This document shows, piece by piece, positions 45,459 through 54,713 of a DNA stretch of 64,000 bases. The stretch is from Oscillatoriales cyanobacterium. Lineage in GTDB: Bacteria; Cyanobacteriota; Cyanobacteriia; Cyanobacteriales; Laspinemataceae. How positions within the stretch are numbered: position 1 is the stretch's first letter; every line of letters begins with the position of its first letter. The translations under genes and the position numbers were made by a program. A model generated the notes under the pieces. That model had not been told where the DNA came from. It ran no database searches and worked only from the letters and a program-made list of their open reading frames with translations. Location: the NCBI GenBank assembly GCA_011390955.1, contig JAABRM010000007.1, positions 1 to 64,000 of the forward strand, given 5' to 3'.

Positions 45459-48400
45459 ATGATGGAAGATAAGAGTATTGATGAGTTGATTGAAATTCTG
45501 GAAACCACTACCAATAAGAACACCCGCAGGCGAGCGGCAGACATCTTAGGTAAAATTGCCACAGGGGATGACAGGGCAATTTCGGCGTTAATCAAACTTC
45601 TGGAAACTACTACCGATGGGTACACCCGCAGGCAAGCGGCAGAAAGCTTGGGTCAAATTGCCAAGGGGGATGAAAGGGCGATTTCCGCATTAGTCAAACT
45701 TCTGGAAACCACTACCAGTGAGTACACCCGATGGCAAGCGGCATACAGCTTGGGTGAAATTGCCAAGGGGAATGAAAGGGCGATTTCAGAGTTAGTTAGA
45801 ATTCTAGAAACCTCTACCGATGAGGGAACCCACAACGCAGGGGCATACAGCTTGGGTGAAATTGCCAAGGGGAATGAAAGGGCGATTTCAGAGTTAGTTA
45901 GAATTCTGGAAACCTCTACCGATGAGGGAACCCACAACGCAGGGGCATACAGCTTGGGTGAAATTGCCAAGGGGAATGAAAGGGCGATTTCAGAGTTAGT
46001 TAGAATTCTGGAAACCTCTACCAATCAGGACACCCGCAAGGAAGTAGCAGCCAGCTTGGGTGAAATTGCCACGGGCGATGAAAGGGCGATTTTGGCATTA
46101 GTCAGAGTTCTGGAAACCACTACCGATAAGCACACCCGCAGGAAAGCGGCATACAGCTTAGGTAAAATTGCCGAGGGGAATGAAAAGGCGATTTCCGCAT
46201 TAGTCAAACTTCTGGAAACCACTACCAATGAGGATACCCGCAGACAAGCGGCAGAAAGCTTGGGTGAAATTGCCACAAGCGATAAAAGGGCGATTTCAGA
46301 GTTAGTCAGAATTTTGGAAACCACTACCAATGAGGGAACCCGCAGACAAGCGGCAGAAAGCTTGGGTAAAATTGCCACAAGCGATAAAAGGGCGATTTCA
46401 GAGTTAGTCAGAATTTTGGAAACCACTACCAATGAGGATACCCGCAGACAAGCGGCATACAGCTTGGGTCAAATTGCCACAAGCGATAAAAGGGCGATTT
46501 CAGAATTAGTCAGAATTCTGGAAAGCACTAAAAATAAGGATATTCGAGACAAAGCATTAACCTGCTTAGGTCAAATTGCCAGAGACAATACAACAGCCAT
46601 CAAAGCCCTGATTAAATTGCTTTCTACCAGTTCCACCATCCGCCCCATTGCTAAAACCTTAGAAAAAATCGCTTCTCCAGGCAATTCAATTGCTCTTGAA
46701 GGATTGAGAAAACTGCTACCCGACATTGATCCTAAATCGGTTTTAACCCGTCGGCTAGTCAAAAAACTGATTCAAAAACTCGACGATCGCCAGAAACAGG
46801 AACTCGAACAAGATGAAGATAATCTGCTGCTGTTTCTCACCACCACCCGCATCAAAGAAACAGCCGATCGCTATTTTTCGGTCAACTCATACCAAAAGAG
46901 AAAATTTTGCTATCAACGAATTCTCGCCTGCCTTGACCGAATGCAGCAAGGACGGGATATTCTCGCTCGCCGGTCTTTAATGCAATCCTATTTAGAACTG
47001 TATCAGCAAATTGTTGCCTTTTCTCTGCAATTTAAAGAATACAAAAACACCTTTATTTACATCGAACTGTTCCGAAATCGCTATCTGGTAGAACGCATCG
47101 CCCAACAAGATGCCCCGTTACCCCAGACCATTTCCCCGGCACTTGCCCAACAAGTCCAAACCGCCAAACAAACAGAACGCCAAACCTTACAAACCTATAC
47201 TGACGCCATCAATAACCCTCTCCTTGAAACCGAATTAGAAACCCTCAGTCAAGCCTGGGAAAATGCCAAACAAACCTTAGAAAATCTGTATTGCCAAGTG
47301 GCGGAAATCGAACCGGAATTTATCGCCAAAACCAAAGTTTATCCCATTCATTTCGAGGAAGTTCAGCAACTCCTACCCGCCGATACCGCCATTATCGAGT
47401 TTTTCTTCACCGAAACCGAACTGATTACCCTGCTAATTCTTCCCGGAACTCAATCTCCACTAATTCCCGAAACTCTTAGAATTAAACTCAAACCCAATCA
47501 TCTGAAAACTTTAGCCCAAGACTGGAAAGCAGATTTGGCGGACAAAAATAAATCTGAAACCAATACAAGTGACACAACTATCCAACAATTACCCCAGTGG
47601 ATTGACCATCTGGGCAAACTGCTCAATTTTACCCATTTAAACCAATATATCCCGCGCCAGATTAAGCAGTTAATCATTCTTCCCAATAACTATTTACATC
47701 TGTTCCCGATTCACGCTTTACCCTGGAATGAATCTAAAAAAAATAAACAGCGCCTCATTGACCGTTTTTCTGTCCGCTATTTCCCTAACCTGCACATCTG
47801 GAAAATCTGTCAGAACCGCCAAAGGACTCGCGACTCTTTCCTAGGCATCGAAAACCCTACCGCAGATAAAGACCTCATTTTTGCCAAAGCGGAAATTGGC
47901 AGTATTTGCCAGACGGGAAACTTTAAGAAAACTAAAGTTTTACCCCATGACAAAGCCAAAAAACAGGATATTCTGCAAGACGCCAAAAATTTCCACTGCT
48001 TCCACTTTTCCGGTCATGGGGAGTATAATTTCACTAATCCCCTGGAGTCTTATTTAGAGTTGTCAAAAACCCACTCAGAAAATCTCACCCTAAGTACCAT
48101 TTTTACTGACTTACACCTGCCCAACGCGGACTTAGCAACCCTTTCCGCTTGCTGTACCGGGGTGGTGGATGCCTTTCAACCCACCGATGAATGTTTGGGT
48201 ATTGCTACCGGGTTTCTCCTGGCAGGGGCAAAAGCGGTGGTCAGTAGTCTCTGGAAAGTCAACTCGATCGCCACTGCTTTTCTCTTAGATGAATTTTATC
48301 GGCAGCTAGAACAGACCCAGGATAAAGCTGTGGCTTTGCAAAACGCCCAAAATTGGTTGCGGAATTGCACAGCGGATAAGTTGAGACAGCGGGCAAATGA

Positions 48401-48524
48401 GTGGGATTTAAGTAGAATAGAATCTAAAGAGCAATTTCGCTTAGACAGGGCGCTGAAGCGGTTGCAGGGTTGTCCCTTTGAAAATCCTTATTATTGGGCG
48501 GCGTTTATTTTGACAGGATTTTAA
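45459..48524 (+). CDS. HEAT-repeat CHAT protease
   Basis: 1021 residues. Residues 1 to about 430 are HEAT-like repeats of 34 residues (eleven clear units, AIS.LV..LETTT....R..AA.SLG.IA.), two of which (units 4 and 5) are identical. A helical linker (about 430-700) leads to a CHAT domain, a caspase-like cysteine protease, with catalytic His853 in HFSGHGEY and Cys898 in TLSACCTG. Both are intact. The final part (GIATGFLLAGAKAVVSSLWKVN) is typical CHAT. The repeats probably sense a ligand and switch the protease. It is the first gene of a three-gene unit with a membrane protein, reminiscent of CHAT-gasdermin or TPR-CHAT defence, but neither gasdermin nor Cas genes are present. Confidence 0.92.
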   Translation: MMEDKSIDELIEILETTTNKNTRRRAADILGKIATGDDRAISALIKLLETTTDGYTRRQAAESLGQIAKGDERAISALVKLLETTTSEYTRWQAAYSLGEIAKGNERAISELVRILETSTDEGTHNAGAYSLGEIAKGNERAISELVRILETSTDEGTHNAGAYSLGEIAKGNERAISELVRILETSTNQDTRKEVAASLGEIATGDERAILALVRVLETTTDKHTRRKAAYSLGKIAEGNEKAISALVKLLETTTNEDTRRQAAESLGEIATSDKRAISELVRILETTTNEGTRRQAAESLGKIATSDKRAISELVRILETTTNEDTRRQAAYSLGQIATSDKRAISELVRILESTKNKDIRDKALTCLGQIARDNTTAIKALIKLLSTSSTIRPIAKTLEKIASPGNSIALEGLRKLLPDIDPKSVLTRRLVKKLIQKLDDRQKQELEQDEDNLLLFLTTTRIKETADRYFSVNSYQKRKFCYQRILACLDRMQQGRDILARRSLMQSYLELYQQIVAFSLQFKEYKNTFIYIELFRNRYLVERIAQQDAPLPQTISPALAQQVQTAKQTERQTLQTYTDAINNPLLETELETLSQAWENAKQTLENLYCQVAEIEPEFIAKTKVYPIHFEEVQQLLPADTAIIEFFFTETELITLLILPGTQSPLIPETLRIKLKPNHLKTLAQDWKADLADKNKSETNTSDTTIQQLPQWIDHLGKLLNFTHLNQYIPRQIKQLIILPNNYLHLFPIHALPWNESKKNKQRLIDRFSVRYFPNLHIWKICQNRQRTRDSFLGIENPTADKDLIFAKAEIGSICQTGNFKKTKVLPHDKAKKQDILQDAKNFHCFHFSGHGEYNFTNPLESYLELSKTHSENLTLSTIFTDLHLPNADLATLSACCTGVVDAFQPTDECLGIATGFLLAGAKAVVSSLWKVNSIATAFLLDEFYRQLEQTQDKAVALQNAQNWLRNCTADKLRQRANEWDLSRIESKEQFRLDRALKRLQGCPFENPYYWAAFILTGF
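45780..46005 (+). repeat. identical 102-bp tandem units within the HEAT region
   Basis: Two HEAT units encoding AISELVRILETSTDEG... are the same in DNA as well as in protein. That indicates recent expansion by unequal recombination inside the gene. Confidence 0.85.
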
Positions 48525-48544
48525 GATTAATGGTTGTGATGCAG

Positions 48545-48635
48545 CAGTTTAGATCCCCCCCCAACCCCCCCCTTTAAAAAGGGGGGGCGAGTCTGAACCC
48601 CCCTTTTTAAGGGGGGCAGGGGGGATCTAAACCCA
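48545..48635. repeat. GATCCCCCCC / GGGGGGATC inverted repeat
   Basis: A REP-like palindrome of runs of C, then TTTAAAAAGG, then runs of G, flanked by TTAGATCCCC and GGGGATCTAA. A relative occurs inside a coding gene at about 63195-63235. As a hairpin it could reduce read-through between the CHAT gene and the next one. Confidence 0.85.
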
Positions 48636-48664
48636 GGCTTTAGTAAAAGAATGAGAACGAAAAT

Positions 48665-49111
48665 ATGAGTAGCAAAGATATAGAGATGAACAATAGCGAT
48701 TTTTTTATCTGTGCAGCATTTCGACAAATGCTGCTTGATTCCGATCCAGAAACCGAAGGCAAACTAGATCGGGCAACGGCTGTTTCTATTGCCAATTATT
48801 TAGCCCAAATTCCCCCAGAAGAACAACTGGAACCCGCAGTTATGGCCAATCATATTACTGAATTTTGCCAGCAACCGGGCAATGAGCGGCTATACGAATG
48901 GTTGGGAGAAATTTACGATCGCCTCGATGAAGATGGGATTGATAAACTGGTGAAAAAAACCGGCGACCCTGACGAAACAGCCGATGGCCCTCCCCAGGCG
49001 GAACGAATGTTATATAACGAAGGTCGAGATATTTGTGACTTTCTGCAAAAATGGGCTAACAAGAACCAGAAACCCCCAGAAAAAGAAAATGAGCAACAAC
49101 CAAAATCTTAG
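48665..49111 (+). CDS. small acidic protein of the CHAT unit
   Basis: 148 residues, soluble and acidic, with an ATG at 48665. The predicted fold is helical (FFICAAFRQMLLDSDPETEGKLDRATAVSIANYLAQI), followed by a C-terminal charged tail. I do not recognise it. Its 3' end overlaps the next gene by 23 bp, so the two are translated together. By position it could be an adaptor or inhibitor between the CHAT protease and the membrane protein. Confidence 0.75.
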   Translation: MSSKDIEMNNSDFFICAAFRQMLLDSDPETEGKLDRATAVSIANYLAQIPPEEQLEPAVMANHITEFCQQPGNERLYEWLGEIYDRLDEDGIDKLVKKTGDPDETADGPPQAERMLYNEGRDICDFLQKWANKNQKPPEKENEQQPKS

Positions 49112-50531
49112 CCAGATTCAAAACCAGATTAAAATTACTTCACCAACCCTGCATTTTTACCATTATGTACTCCGCAATGGTCTGAATGAACCTGCGGAAA
49201 AGCTAGAAGAACGTCGCGATTTTTTTAGTAAAAATCTGCATGAAATTGCATCTCACCTTACTAGCAAAAGTGGTAAAAAAGCAGCGGATTTTGTGCGTTT
49301 AACTCCTCTGGAAAAAGATTTATTACTATCGGGCAGTTTACTGGACTTGACCCAAGTGCCAGACGAATGCAAAAAATCAAATAGCGATCGCTTATATTTA
49401 GAAACTGGGACTCGTCATAGTCGCCTTGCGGTACGCCGTTTAAATGATACTTACTTGCTACGCTTTACCAGCTATATCCCATCAGCAGAAGGTCAGCGAT
49501 CGCTAAAAACTTTTGCCGAACTCAGCGAACATATTAGCAACTTACCCATCGAACTGGGACAAACGGCTATTTTAGCAGGAATTATCCCAGAAATTGACTA
49601 TCAAAAAGCAGATATTACCAAAATTGCGGCGGAATGTTTGACCAATTATTTTGGCCTAGAAATTAAACCAGAACAAGTGATCGAAAACGAGTTTTTAGGC
49701 AGTCCTTTCTGTGTTTACTGGCAACCCGTAACGGTGAAAAATTTCGCTCAAGTTTCGCTGACATCAATTCATTTAGCTGCCGTTTTTCTTTACAAAGATC
49801 CAGAAACCGAGAAGAAAGCCAACACCTTTTATAATATTCTGCAAGATATGCTCCTCAGCTATCATAAAATAAACTTTTTCCGCTCTCAAAGCCTCGTCCT
49901 TAAAGAAATCCTCAGCCAACAATATGAAAAAATCGAGAATTCAGCGAAGGACTACGCTCAGAAAACATGGAATAAAGAATCTCTGAAAGCCCTACCTCAA
50001 GAGTCTCTAGAATATTATAAAGGATTATCCTGGTTTTCTGACCAACAGAAAACCATAGCGGTGAATTTACATAACTATCGAGAATGCCTAAAACAAATTG
50101 AGCAATATAGTCAACAGCCAATGCCTCAATTTTTTCGAGATTTTCAGTCAGAAGCAGAATATTATATGCAACAGATAGAAACCACCATCGGCTTTTTATC
50201 CCCTGGTTTGCAATTGTATGATAAACTGATGTTAAGCGTGCAAACTCAAGTGAGTATTGATGATGAAAAACTGCAAACCCAACAAAGTGTGCAGCAACAA
50301 AAACTAGGTCAATTACTCACCGGATCTTGTGCCGCGATCGCGATCGGACAAATCCTTAACCCTGCTATCACTGCTACAGTTTCCCAAAATTATATCGACA
50401 AAGACCAACCGCAGCAAATCTCTGTGAGTAGCTTATGGGTCGGGGCAATTCTGACGATTATTTTAAGCGTTTTATCCGGTTGGTTAGTCAGTCGCTTGGT
50501 TTACCGCTGGTTTACCAACCAAGAATTTTAG
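49089..50531 (+). CDS. membrane protein with C-terminal helical hairpin, CHAT unit
   Basis: 480 residues from the ATG at 49089, which lies inside the previous gene; a longer frame from 48984 gives an implausible N-terminus. The first 340 residues are soluble. A long helical region (about 350-420) leads to two membrane segments: GQLLTGSCAAIAIGQILNPA (about 419-438) and a second near 452-474 (LWVGAILTIILSVLSGWLVS). The stalk-plus-two-helices layout resembles CorA-type or pore-forming effectors, but no CorA signature (GMN) is present. In this context a toxic membrane effector released or cut by the CHAT protease is a testable guess. Confidence 0.78.
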   Translation: MSNNQNLSQIQNQIKITSPTLHFYHYVLRNGLNEPAEKLEERRDFFSKNLHEIASHLTSKSGKKAADFVRLTPLEKDLLLSGSLLDLTQVPDECKKSNSDRLYLETGTRHSRLAVRRLNDTYLLRFTSYIPSAEGQRSLKTFAELSEHISNLPIELGQTAILAGIIPEIDYQKADITKIAAECLTNYFGLEIKPEQVIENEFLGSPFCVYWQPVTVKNFAQVSLTSIHLAAVFLYKDPETEKKANTFYNILQDMLLSYHKINFFRSQSLVLKEILSQQYEKIENSAKDYAQKTWNKESLKALPQESLEYYKGLSWFSDQQKTIAVNLHNYRECLKQIEQYSQQPMPQFFRDFQSEAEYYMQQIETTIGFLSPGLQLYDKLMLSVQTQVSIDDEKLQTQQSVQQQKLGQLLTGSCAAIAIGQILNPAITATVSQNYIDKDQPQQISVSSLWVGAILTIILSVLSGWLVSRLVYRWFTNQEF

Positions 50532-50680
50532 GGGCGATATATCGCCCTTTCAAAACCTTTCCCAACCGGCAAAGAAACCGGGTTTCTACCAGCCTTTGAG
50601 TAGGGTGACAGAAGCTCGATCAAAGAAACCCGGTTTCTGATATCCCAGGCGATCGCGGATAGATGCGATCGCGCTTGATA

Positions 50681-50821
50681 TTACAGCGGTTTTCTATTAA
50701 ATAAACCACAATGATTTGTAGGGGCGAAGCATTCCGGCAGATAGCTTATTACTGAAAATATTAAATTAAATACCGGAATGCTTCGCCCGATCGCGGTTCA
50801 GTAATCTGAAAAACGCTGTAA
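50681..50821 (+). mobile_element. TTACAGCG-family element, copy 2
   Basis: The cleanest copy in the window (about 141 bp). The ends are TTACAGCGGTTTTCTATTAA and ...GTAATCTGAAAAACGCTGTAA. The core is GGGCGAAGCATTCCGG / CCGGAATGCTTCGCCC. Upstream, 50566-50640 holds two AGAAACC palindromes. Confidence 0.8.
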
Positions 50822-50837
50822 TTTCTATCTTACAGGC

Positions 50838-51090
50838 TAGGGCGAAGCATTTCGGTATATAGGTTATTCGTTTTTATCAATAATTTATCAGCCGAAATGC
50901 TTTGCCCCTACGGTATGATTATTTGGGGGATAGGGCGAAGCATTTCGGTATATAGGTTATTGGTTTTCAGCAATAATTTATCAGCCGAAATGCTTCGCCC
51001 CTACGGTGTTATTGGGAGGGCGAAGCATTTCGGTATATAGGTTACTGGTTTTCATCAATAAATTATCTGCCGAAATGCTTTGCCCCTCCG
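50838..51090. repeat. three tandem GGGCGAAGCATTTCGG hairpins
   Basis: Three consecutive imperfect palindromes (about 50838-50911, 50933-51005 and 51017-51090), each with arms GGGCGAAGCATTTCGG and CCGAAATGCTTTGCCC around an AT-rich middle. They fill the gap between the convergent membrane-protein gene and hcp and may act as a two-way transcription barrier. Confidence 0.85.
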
Positions 51091-51098
51091 GGTATTTG

Positions 51099-52754
51099 TT
51101 AAACCTTAGCCAAACAAGCGGCTAAATCTTCATCCGGTGTAGTAATGGGTTTAATATGATATGTATCTGATAGCAATTTCAACACATTGGGTGATAAAAA
51201 TGCGGGCAAAGTTGGGCCTAAGCGAATATCTTGAATTCCTAGATAAAGTAAGGTCAGCAAGACCGCGATCGCTTTCTGTTCATACCAGGACAAAATCATG
51301 GATAAGGGCAATTCATTCACCCCCACATTAAACGCATTGGCTAGGGCGATCGCAATTTGAATCGCTGAATATGCATCATTACATTGTCCCACATCCAATA
51401 AGCGGGGAATGCCACCAATATCGCCTAAATTTTGGTCGAAGAAACGGAATTTTCCACAAGCGAGGGTGAGCACCACACAATCACTGGGGACTTTTTCCAC
51501 CAGTTCGGTGTAATAGTTGCGATCGGGTTTTGCCCCATCACAGCCACCAATCAAGAAAAAGTGACGAATTTGTCCCGCTTTCACCGCAGCAATCACGCGA
51601 TCGGCCACACTCAAAACCGCATTCCGGGCGAAACCTGTTGTCACCTGACGGGGTTCGGTTGCTTCCGTAAATCCGGGTAACTCTAAAGCTTTATTAATTG
51701 CGGGGGAAAAGTCCGGCAGTCCATCAGGGCTATTAGGAATAGAATTCAATCCCGGATAGCCAACGGGCCCAAGGCTAAATAATTTATTCTGATAATTTTC
51801 GTGGGGCGGCATTAAACAATTGGTGGTCATAATAATCGCCCCTGGGAACTTAGCAAAATCCTTAGTTTGATTCTGCCATGCGGTGCCATAATGCCCATAA
51901 AAATGAGGGTAGTTTTGTTTCAGGTGGGGATAACCGTGGGCGGGCAATAATTCCCCGTGAGTGTAGACAGTAATTCCCTTGTTCATGGTTTGTTTGAGCA
52001 CCGCTTCCAGTTGGGGAATATCGTGACCGGAAACGAGAATTGCTTTGCCCACTTTGGCATTGAGGGGAACGGGAGTGGGGACGGGATGACCAAAAGTGCC
52101 GGTATGTCCAGCATCAAGCAATTCCATCGTCCGCAGATTAATTTCCCCAACTTTAAGGGTCAGTTTCAGCCAATCATCGAGGCTGAGGTCTTGGCGTTCT
52201 AAAGCGGCGAGGGCTTCATAGCAAAATTGATAAATGCGATCGTCTTCCTGCCCCATTTCTTGAGCATGAAACGCATAGGAAGCAACCCCTTTAATGCCAT
52301 AAAGTACCGTTAATTTGAGGGAGAAAATATCGACATTTGCACCTGATTGGCTGATGAATTTCAGGGCGATATCTTCTCCTTGAGTGGATAAACTTTCTTC
52401 AAAATCAGGTTCAAAACAGGAAATAGCTGACCAGTTTTCGGCGGAACCTGTGGCGTGTTCAATTTGGGTTTTGAGGTTTTCCCGGTATGCGATCGCTCGT
52501 CGAATATAATCCGTAAACCGATGTCGATCGAAGTTAACATTGGTCATCGTGGCAAAGATAGCTTCACAGGTAAAGCGATCGATTTCCTGAGTGGAAATAC
52601 TCAATTGATTCGCTCGGATTGCCACGGGAGCAAGCCCACGCAAGAGATAGATTAATAAGTCTTGAACCGCATTGACTTCTGGACTTTTGCCACAAGCGCC
52701 CCATTGGTGGCATCCTTGTCCGCTGGCTGTTTGTTCGCATTGTTCACAAAACAT
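51099..52754 (-). CDS. hcp: hybrid cluster protein (hydroxylamine reductase)
   Basis: A 551-residue Fe-S enzyme of anaerobic nitrogen-oxide detoxification. It reduces hydroxylamine in vitro and nitric oxide in vivo in other bacteria. The N-terminal cluster motif Cys3-x2-Cys6 ... Cys15 ... Cys21 (CEQCEQTASGQGC) is present, as are the hybrid-cluster ligands in HGELLPAHGYP, TTNCLMPPHENY, GGCDGAK and ACGKFRF. It has full family length. A Crp/FNR-type site and a well-placed -10 box lie upstream. The neighbouring hox operon fits a set of genes used under low oxygen. Confidence 0.96.
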   Translation of the reverse strand: MFCEQCEQTASGQGCHQWGACGKSPEVNAVQDLLIYLLRGLAPVAIRANQLSISTQEIDRFTCEAIFATMTNVNFDRHRFTDYIRRAIAYRENLKTQIEHATGSAENWSAISCFEPDFEESLSTQGEDIALKFISQSGANVDIFSLKLTVLYGIKGVASYAFHAQEMGQEDDRIYQFCYEALAALERQDLSLDDWLKLTLKVGEINLRTMELLDAGHTGTFGHPVPTPVPLNAKVGKAILVSGHDIPQLEAVLKQTMNKGITVYTHGELLPAHGYPHLKQNYPHFYGHYGTAWQNQTKDFAKFPGAIIMTTNCLMPPHENYQNKLFSLGPVGYPGLNSIPNSPDGLPDFSPAINKALELPGFTEATEPRQVTTGFARNAVLSVADRVIAAVKAGQIRHFFLIGGCDGAKPDRNYYTELVEKVPSDCVVLTLACGKFRFFDQNLGDIGGIPRLLDVGQCNDAYSAIQIAIALANAFNVGVNELPLSMILSWYEQKAIAVLLTLLYLGIQDIRLGPTLPAFLSPNVLKLLSDTYHIKPITTPDEDLAACLAKV

Positions 52755-52798
52755 CTTAAATCCTCTGGAAAAGTATCTTTTTTTACTATTTGCTTACT

Positions 52799-52840
52799 AT
52801 TTTAAGGCCGGGAAATTGCTAATGGTTTGACTTAAGTCAA
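52799..52840 (-). promoter_or_regulatory. Crp/FNR-type operator and -10 box of hcp
   Basis: TTGACTTAAGTCAA at 52827-52840 is a perfect 14-bp palindrome of the TTGAC-N4-GTCAA type bound by FNR/NarR/HcpR-like activators. On the minus strand TAAAAT at 52804-52799 lies with its centre 32 bp further on, which puts the palindrome near -41.5, the class II activator position. The start of transcription would be near 52791, about 37 nt before the ATG. Confidence 0.65.
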
Positions 52841-52939
52841 AAAATGGGGAAAAGTTCATAAATTACAGATTTTCTTCCAATTTGCTGCATTGGCTATACT
52901 AAGCATAATTTCTTATACCATTTACAAAAATTTATACGA

Positions 52940-53030
52940 CAATAAGTATTTATATTGTAGGGTGGGCAAAAATCCACCATCATATATGGTAGGGTGGGGT
53001 GAATATTTTTGCCCACCCGAAGAATGTTAG
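52940..53030. repeat. GTATTTATATTGTAGGGTGGG repeat
   Basis: A relative of the 85-bp unit at 31876-32045, with AAGTATTTATATTGTAGG and GCCCACC palindrome halves. It lies between the hcp promoter and the hox terminator. Confidence 0.8.
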
Positions 53031-53100
53031 GGGCTGTTGGATGAATTTTTGTCAATGGTATTAATATTTTACCCCATAAAAAACCGCAAAATAGTTAACA

Positions 53101-53148
53101 ATAAAAAACGGTTGACTGTCAACCATAAACTGTCAACCGTCAACCGTT
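53101..53148 (-). terminator. terminator of the hox operon
   Basis: On the minus strand AACGGTTGAC (53148-53139) pairs with GTCAACCGTT (53116-53107), and TTTTATT follows at once. It lies 22 bp past the stop of hoxH and separates hox from hcp. Confidence 0.75.
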
Positions 53149-53169
53149 ATTTGTTAACTTTTAAGCGAA

Positions 53170-54594
53170 TTAATCGCGCAAAACTCGATCCAAAACTTGA
53201 CCATTTGCCCCAACTAATTCTATATGCAGAGGCATTTGTCCGGCAGCGTGAGTGGAACAACTCAAACAAGGATCGTAGCAACGAATCCCCGCTTCTACCC
53301 GGTTGAGCATTTCTTCAGGAATGTCATTCCCATGAATATAATGCTTGGCAATTTGGGCCACGGTTTTATTCATCGCCAAGTTATTATTGCCAGTGGCAAC
53401 AATTAGGTTAACTTTTTCCAGCAAACCATTTTCATCTACTTGGTAATGATGGAATAAAGTACCCCGTGGGGCTTCGCTGACCCCGATCGCATTTAATTCA
53501 TTCACTCCACCAGTGGCGCGAACTCGGCTAGAAACCACATCGGGATCGTTAACTAGCTGTTCAATTTTCTCTAACGAAGCGACGATTTCTAGTAACCGGG
53601 CATAGTGATAGAAGAAAGAAGAAGTCGCCACACCACCAGCCCGATCGCGGAATTCTTGTAACTCGCGATCGGCGAGAGGAGTACCAAAATTAGAGCAAAT
53701 ATTCACCCGCGCCAAAGGCCCAACCCGATAAATCCCATCAGGATAACCTAAAGGTTTGTAATAGGGGAATTTCAGATAAGACCATTTTTCCACGGACTCA
53801 CCGATAAAGTCCCGATAATTATCTTCACTCAAATTATCGGCCACAATATTGCCTTGACTATCGGTAAAGCGCAGATGACCGCCGTAATGTTCCCATGCGC
53901 CATCTTTGCCCACTAATCCCATAAATAGGGAGGGGAAATTACCAAACTCTGCCACTTCTGTGGTCAGTTGATCCAAAAGGCGCTTAAACAAACTCAAAGC
54001 TGTTTCAATGGTCGCGAAAGATTCTGGTAGGCGATCGCGAATCCACTGGCATTTTTCGTCATTCAGAGGCGATCGCACCCCACCGGGAACCGCCCAAGCA
54101 GCGTGAATTTTTTTCGCCCCCAGCAACTCAATAATCGTTTGGCCAAACTGCCGCAAACGAATCCCTGCCCTGGCTAAATCCGGATCTGCCGCCATCAAGC
54201 CAAACACATTTCGAGTGGCCGGATCGCTATCCCATCCTAACAAAAAGTCAGGACTACTTAAGTGGAAAAACGACAAAGCATGAGACTGGGTAAACTGGGC
54301 CAAATTCATCATGCGCCGCAATTTTTCCGCCGCTACCGGCACCTTCACCGCCAGAATTTTATCCCCAGTTTTTGCCGCTGCCAACAAGTGACTTACTGGG
54401 CAAATTCCGCAAATCCGAGCGGTAATCCCAGCCATTTCCGTAAAAGGTCTACCTTCGCAGAACTTCTCAAAACCGCGATATTCGACCACATGAAATCGCA
54501 CATCATCGACTTCACCGGCATCATCTAAAAAAATCGATATTTTTGCGTGACCTTCAATCCGCGTCACCGGATCGATTACTACTGTTTTCGCCAT
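53170..54594 (-). CDS. hoxH: NAD(P)-linked [NiFe] hydrogenase large subunit
   Basis: A 474-residue subunit that carries the NiFe active site. The four cysteine ligands are visible: Cys62 and Cys65 in RICGICP and Cys443 and Cys446 in DPCLSCSTH. The tail after His449 (25 residues, starting AAGQMP) is the peptide removed by the HoxW protease after nickel insertion. It is the last gene of hoxEFUYH. The bidirectional enzyme takes up or releases hydrogen in the cytosol, during fermentation or at the onset of light. A TTGGTTATT repeat block lies between it and hoxY. Confidence 0.97.
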   Translation of the reverse strand: MAKTVVIDPVTRIEGHAKISIFLDDAGEVDDVRFHVVEYRGFEKFCEGRPFTEMAGITARICGICPVSHLLAAAKTGDKILAVKVPVAAEKLRRMMNLAQFTQSHALSFFHLSSPDFLLGWDSDPATRNVFGLMAADPDLARAGIRLRQFGQTIIELLGAKKIHAAWAVPGGVRSPLNDEKCQWIRDRLPESFATIETALSLFKRLLDQLTTEVAEFGNFPSLFMGLVGKDGAWEHYGGHLRFTDSQGNIVADNLSEDNYRDFIGESVEKWSYLKFPYYKPLGYPDGIYRVGPLARVNICSNFGTPLADRELQEFRDRAGGVATSSFFYHYARLLEIVASLEKIEQLVNDPDVVSSRVRATGGVNELNAIGVSEAPRGTLFHHYQVDENGLLEKVNLIVATGNNNLAMNKTVAQIAKHYIHGNDIPEEMLNRVEAGIRCYDPCLSCSTHAAGQMPLHIELVGANGQVLDRVLRD

Positions 54595-54639
54595 AATAAC
54601 TTGCCTGAATTATTGTGATTTTTAACTGGTTATTTGTTA

Positions 54640-54712
54640 GGGGTTATTGGTGGTTTGTGATTGGCACTTTTGCATCAACAATAACAAATAACCAATAACC
54701 CCTAACCAAATT
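54640..54712. repeat. AACCAATAAC microsatellite between hoxY and hoxH
   Basis: TTATTTGTTAGGGGTTATTG is followed by its near-complement AACAAATAACCAATAACCCC, so it can fold into a hairpin in the message. Confidence 0.85.
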
Positions 54713-54713
54713 T

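Noticed and set aside
45459-48524. Type III-E Craspase component
   Set aside because: The sensor part is HEAT and not TPR, and no gRAMP/Cas7-11 gene is in the window despite the CRISPR array.
49089-50531. CorA-type magnesium transporter
   Set aside because: The two C-terminal helices fit, but the GMN signature and the CorA N-domain pattern are absent.
52827-52840. NtcA site before hcp
   Set aside because: The palindrome is TTGAC-N4-GTCAA and not GTA-N8-TAC.
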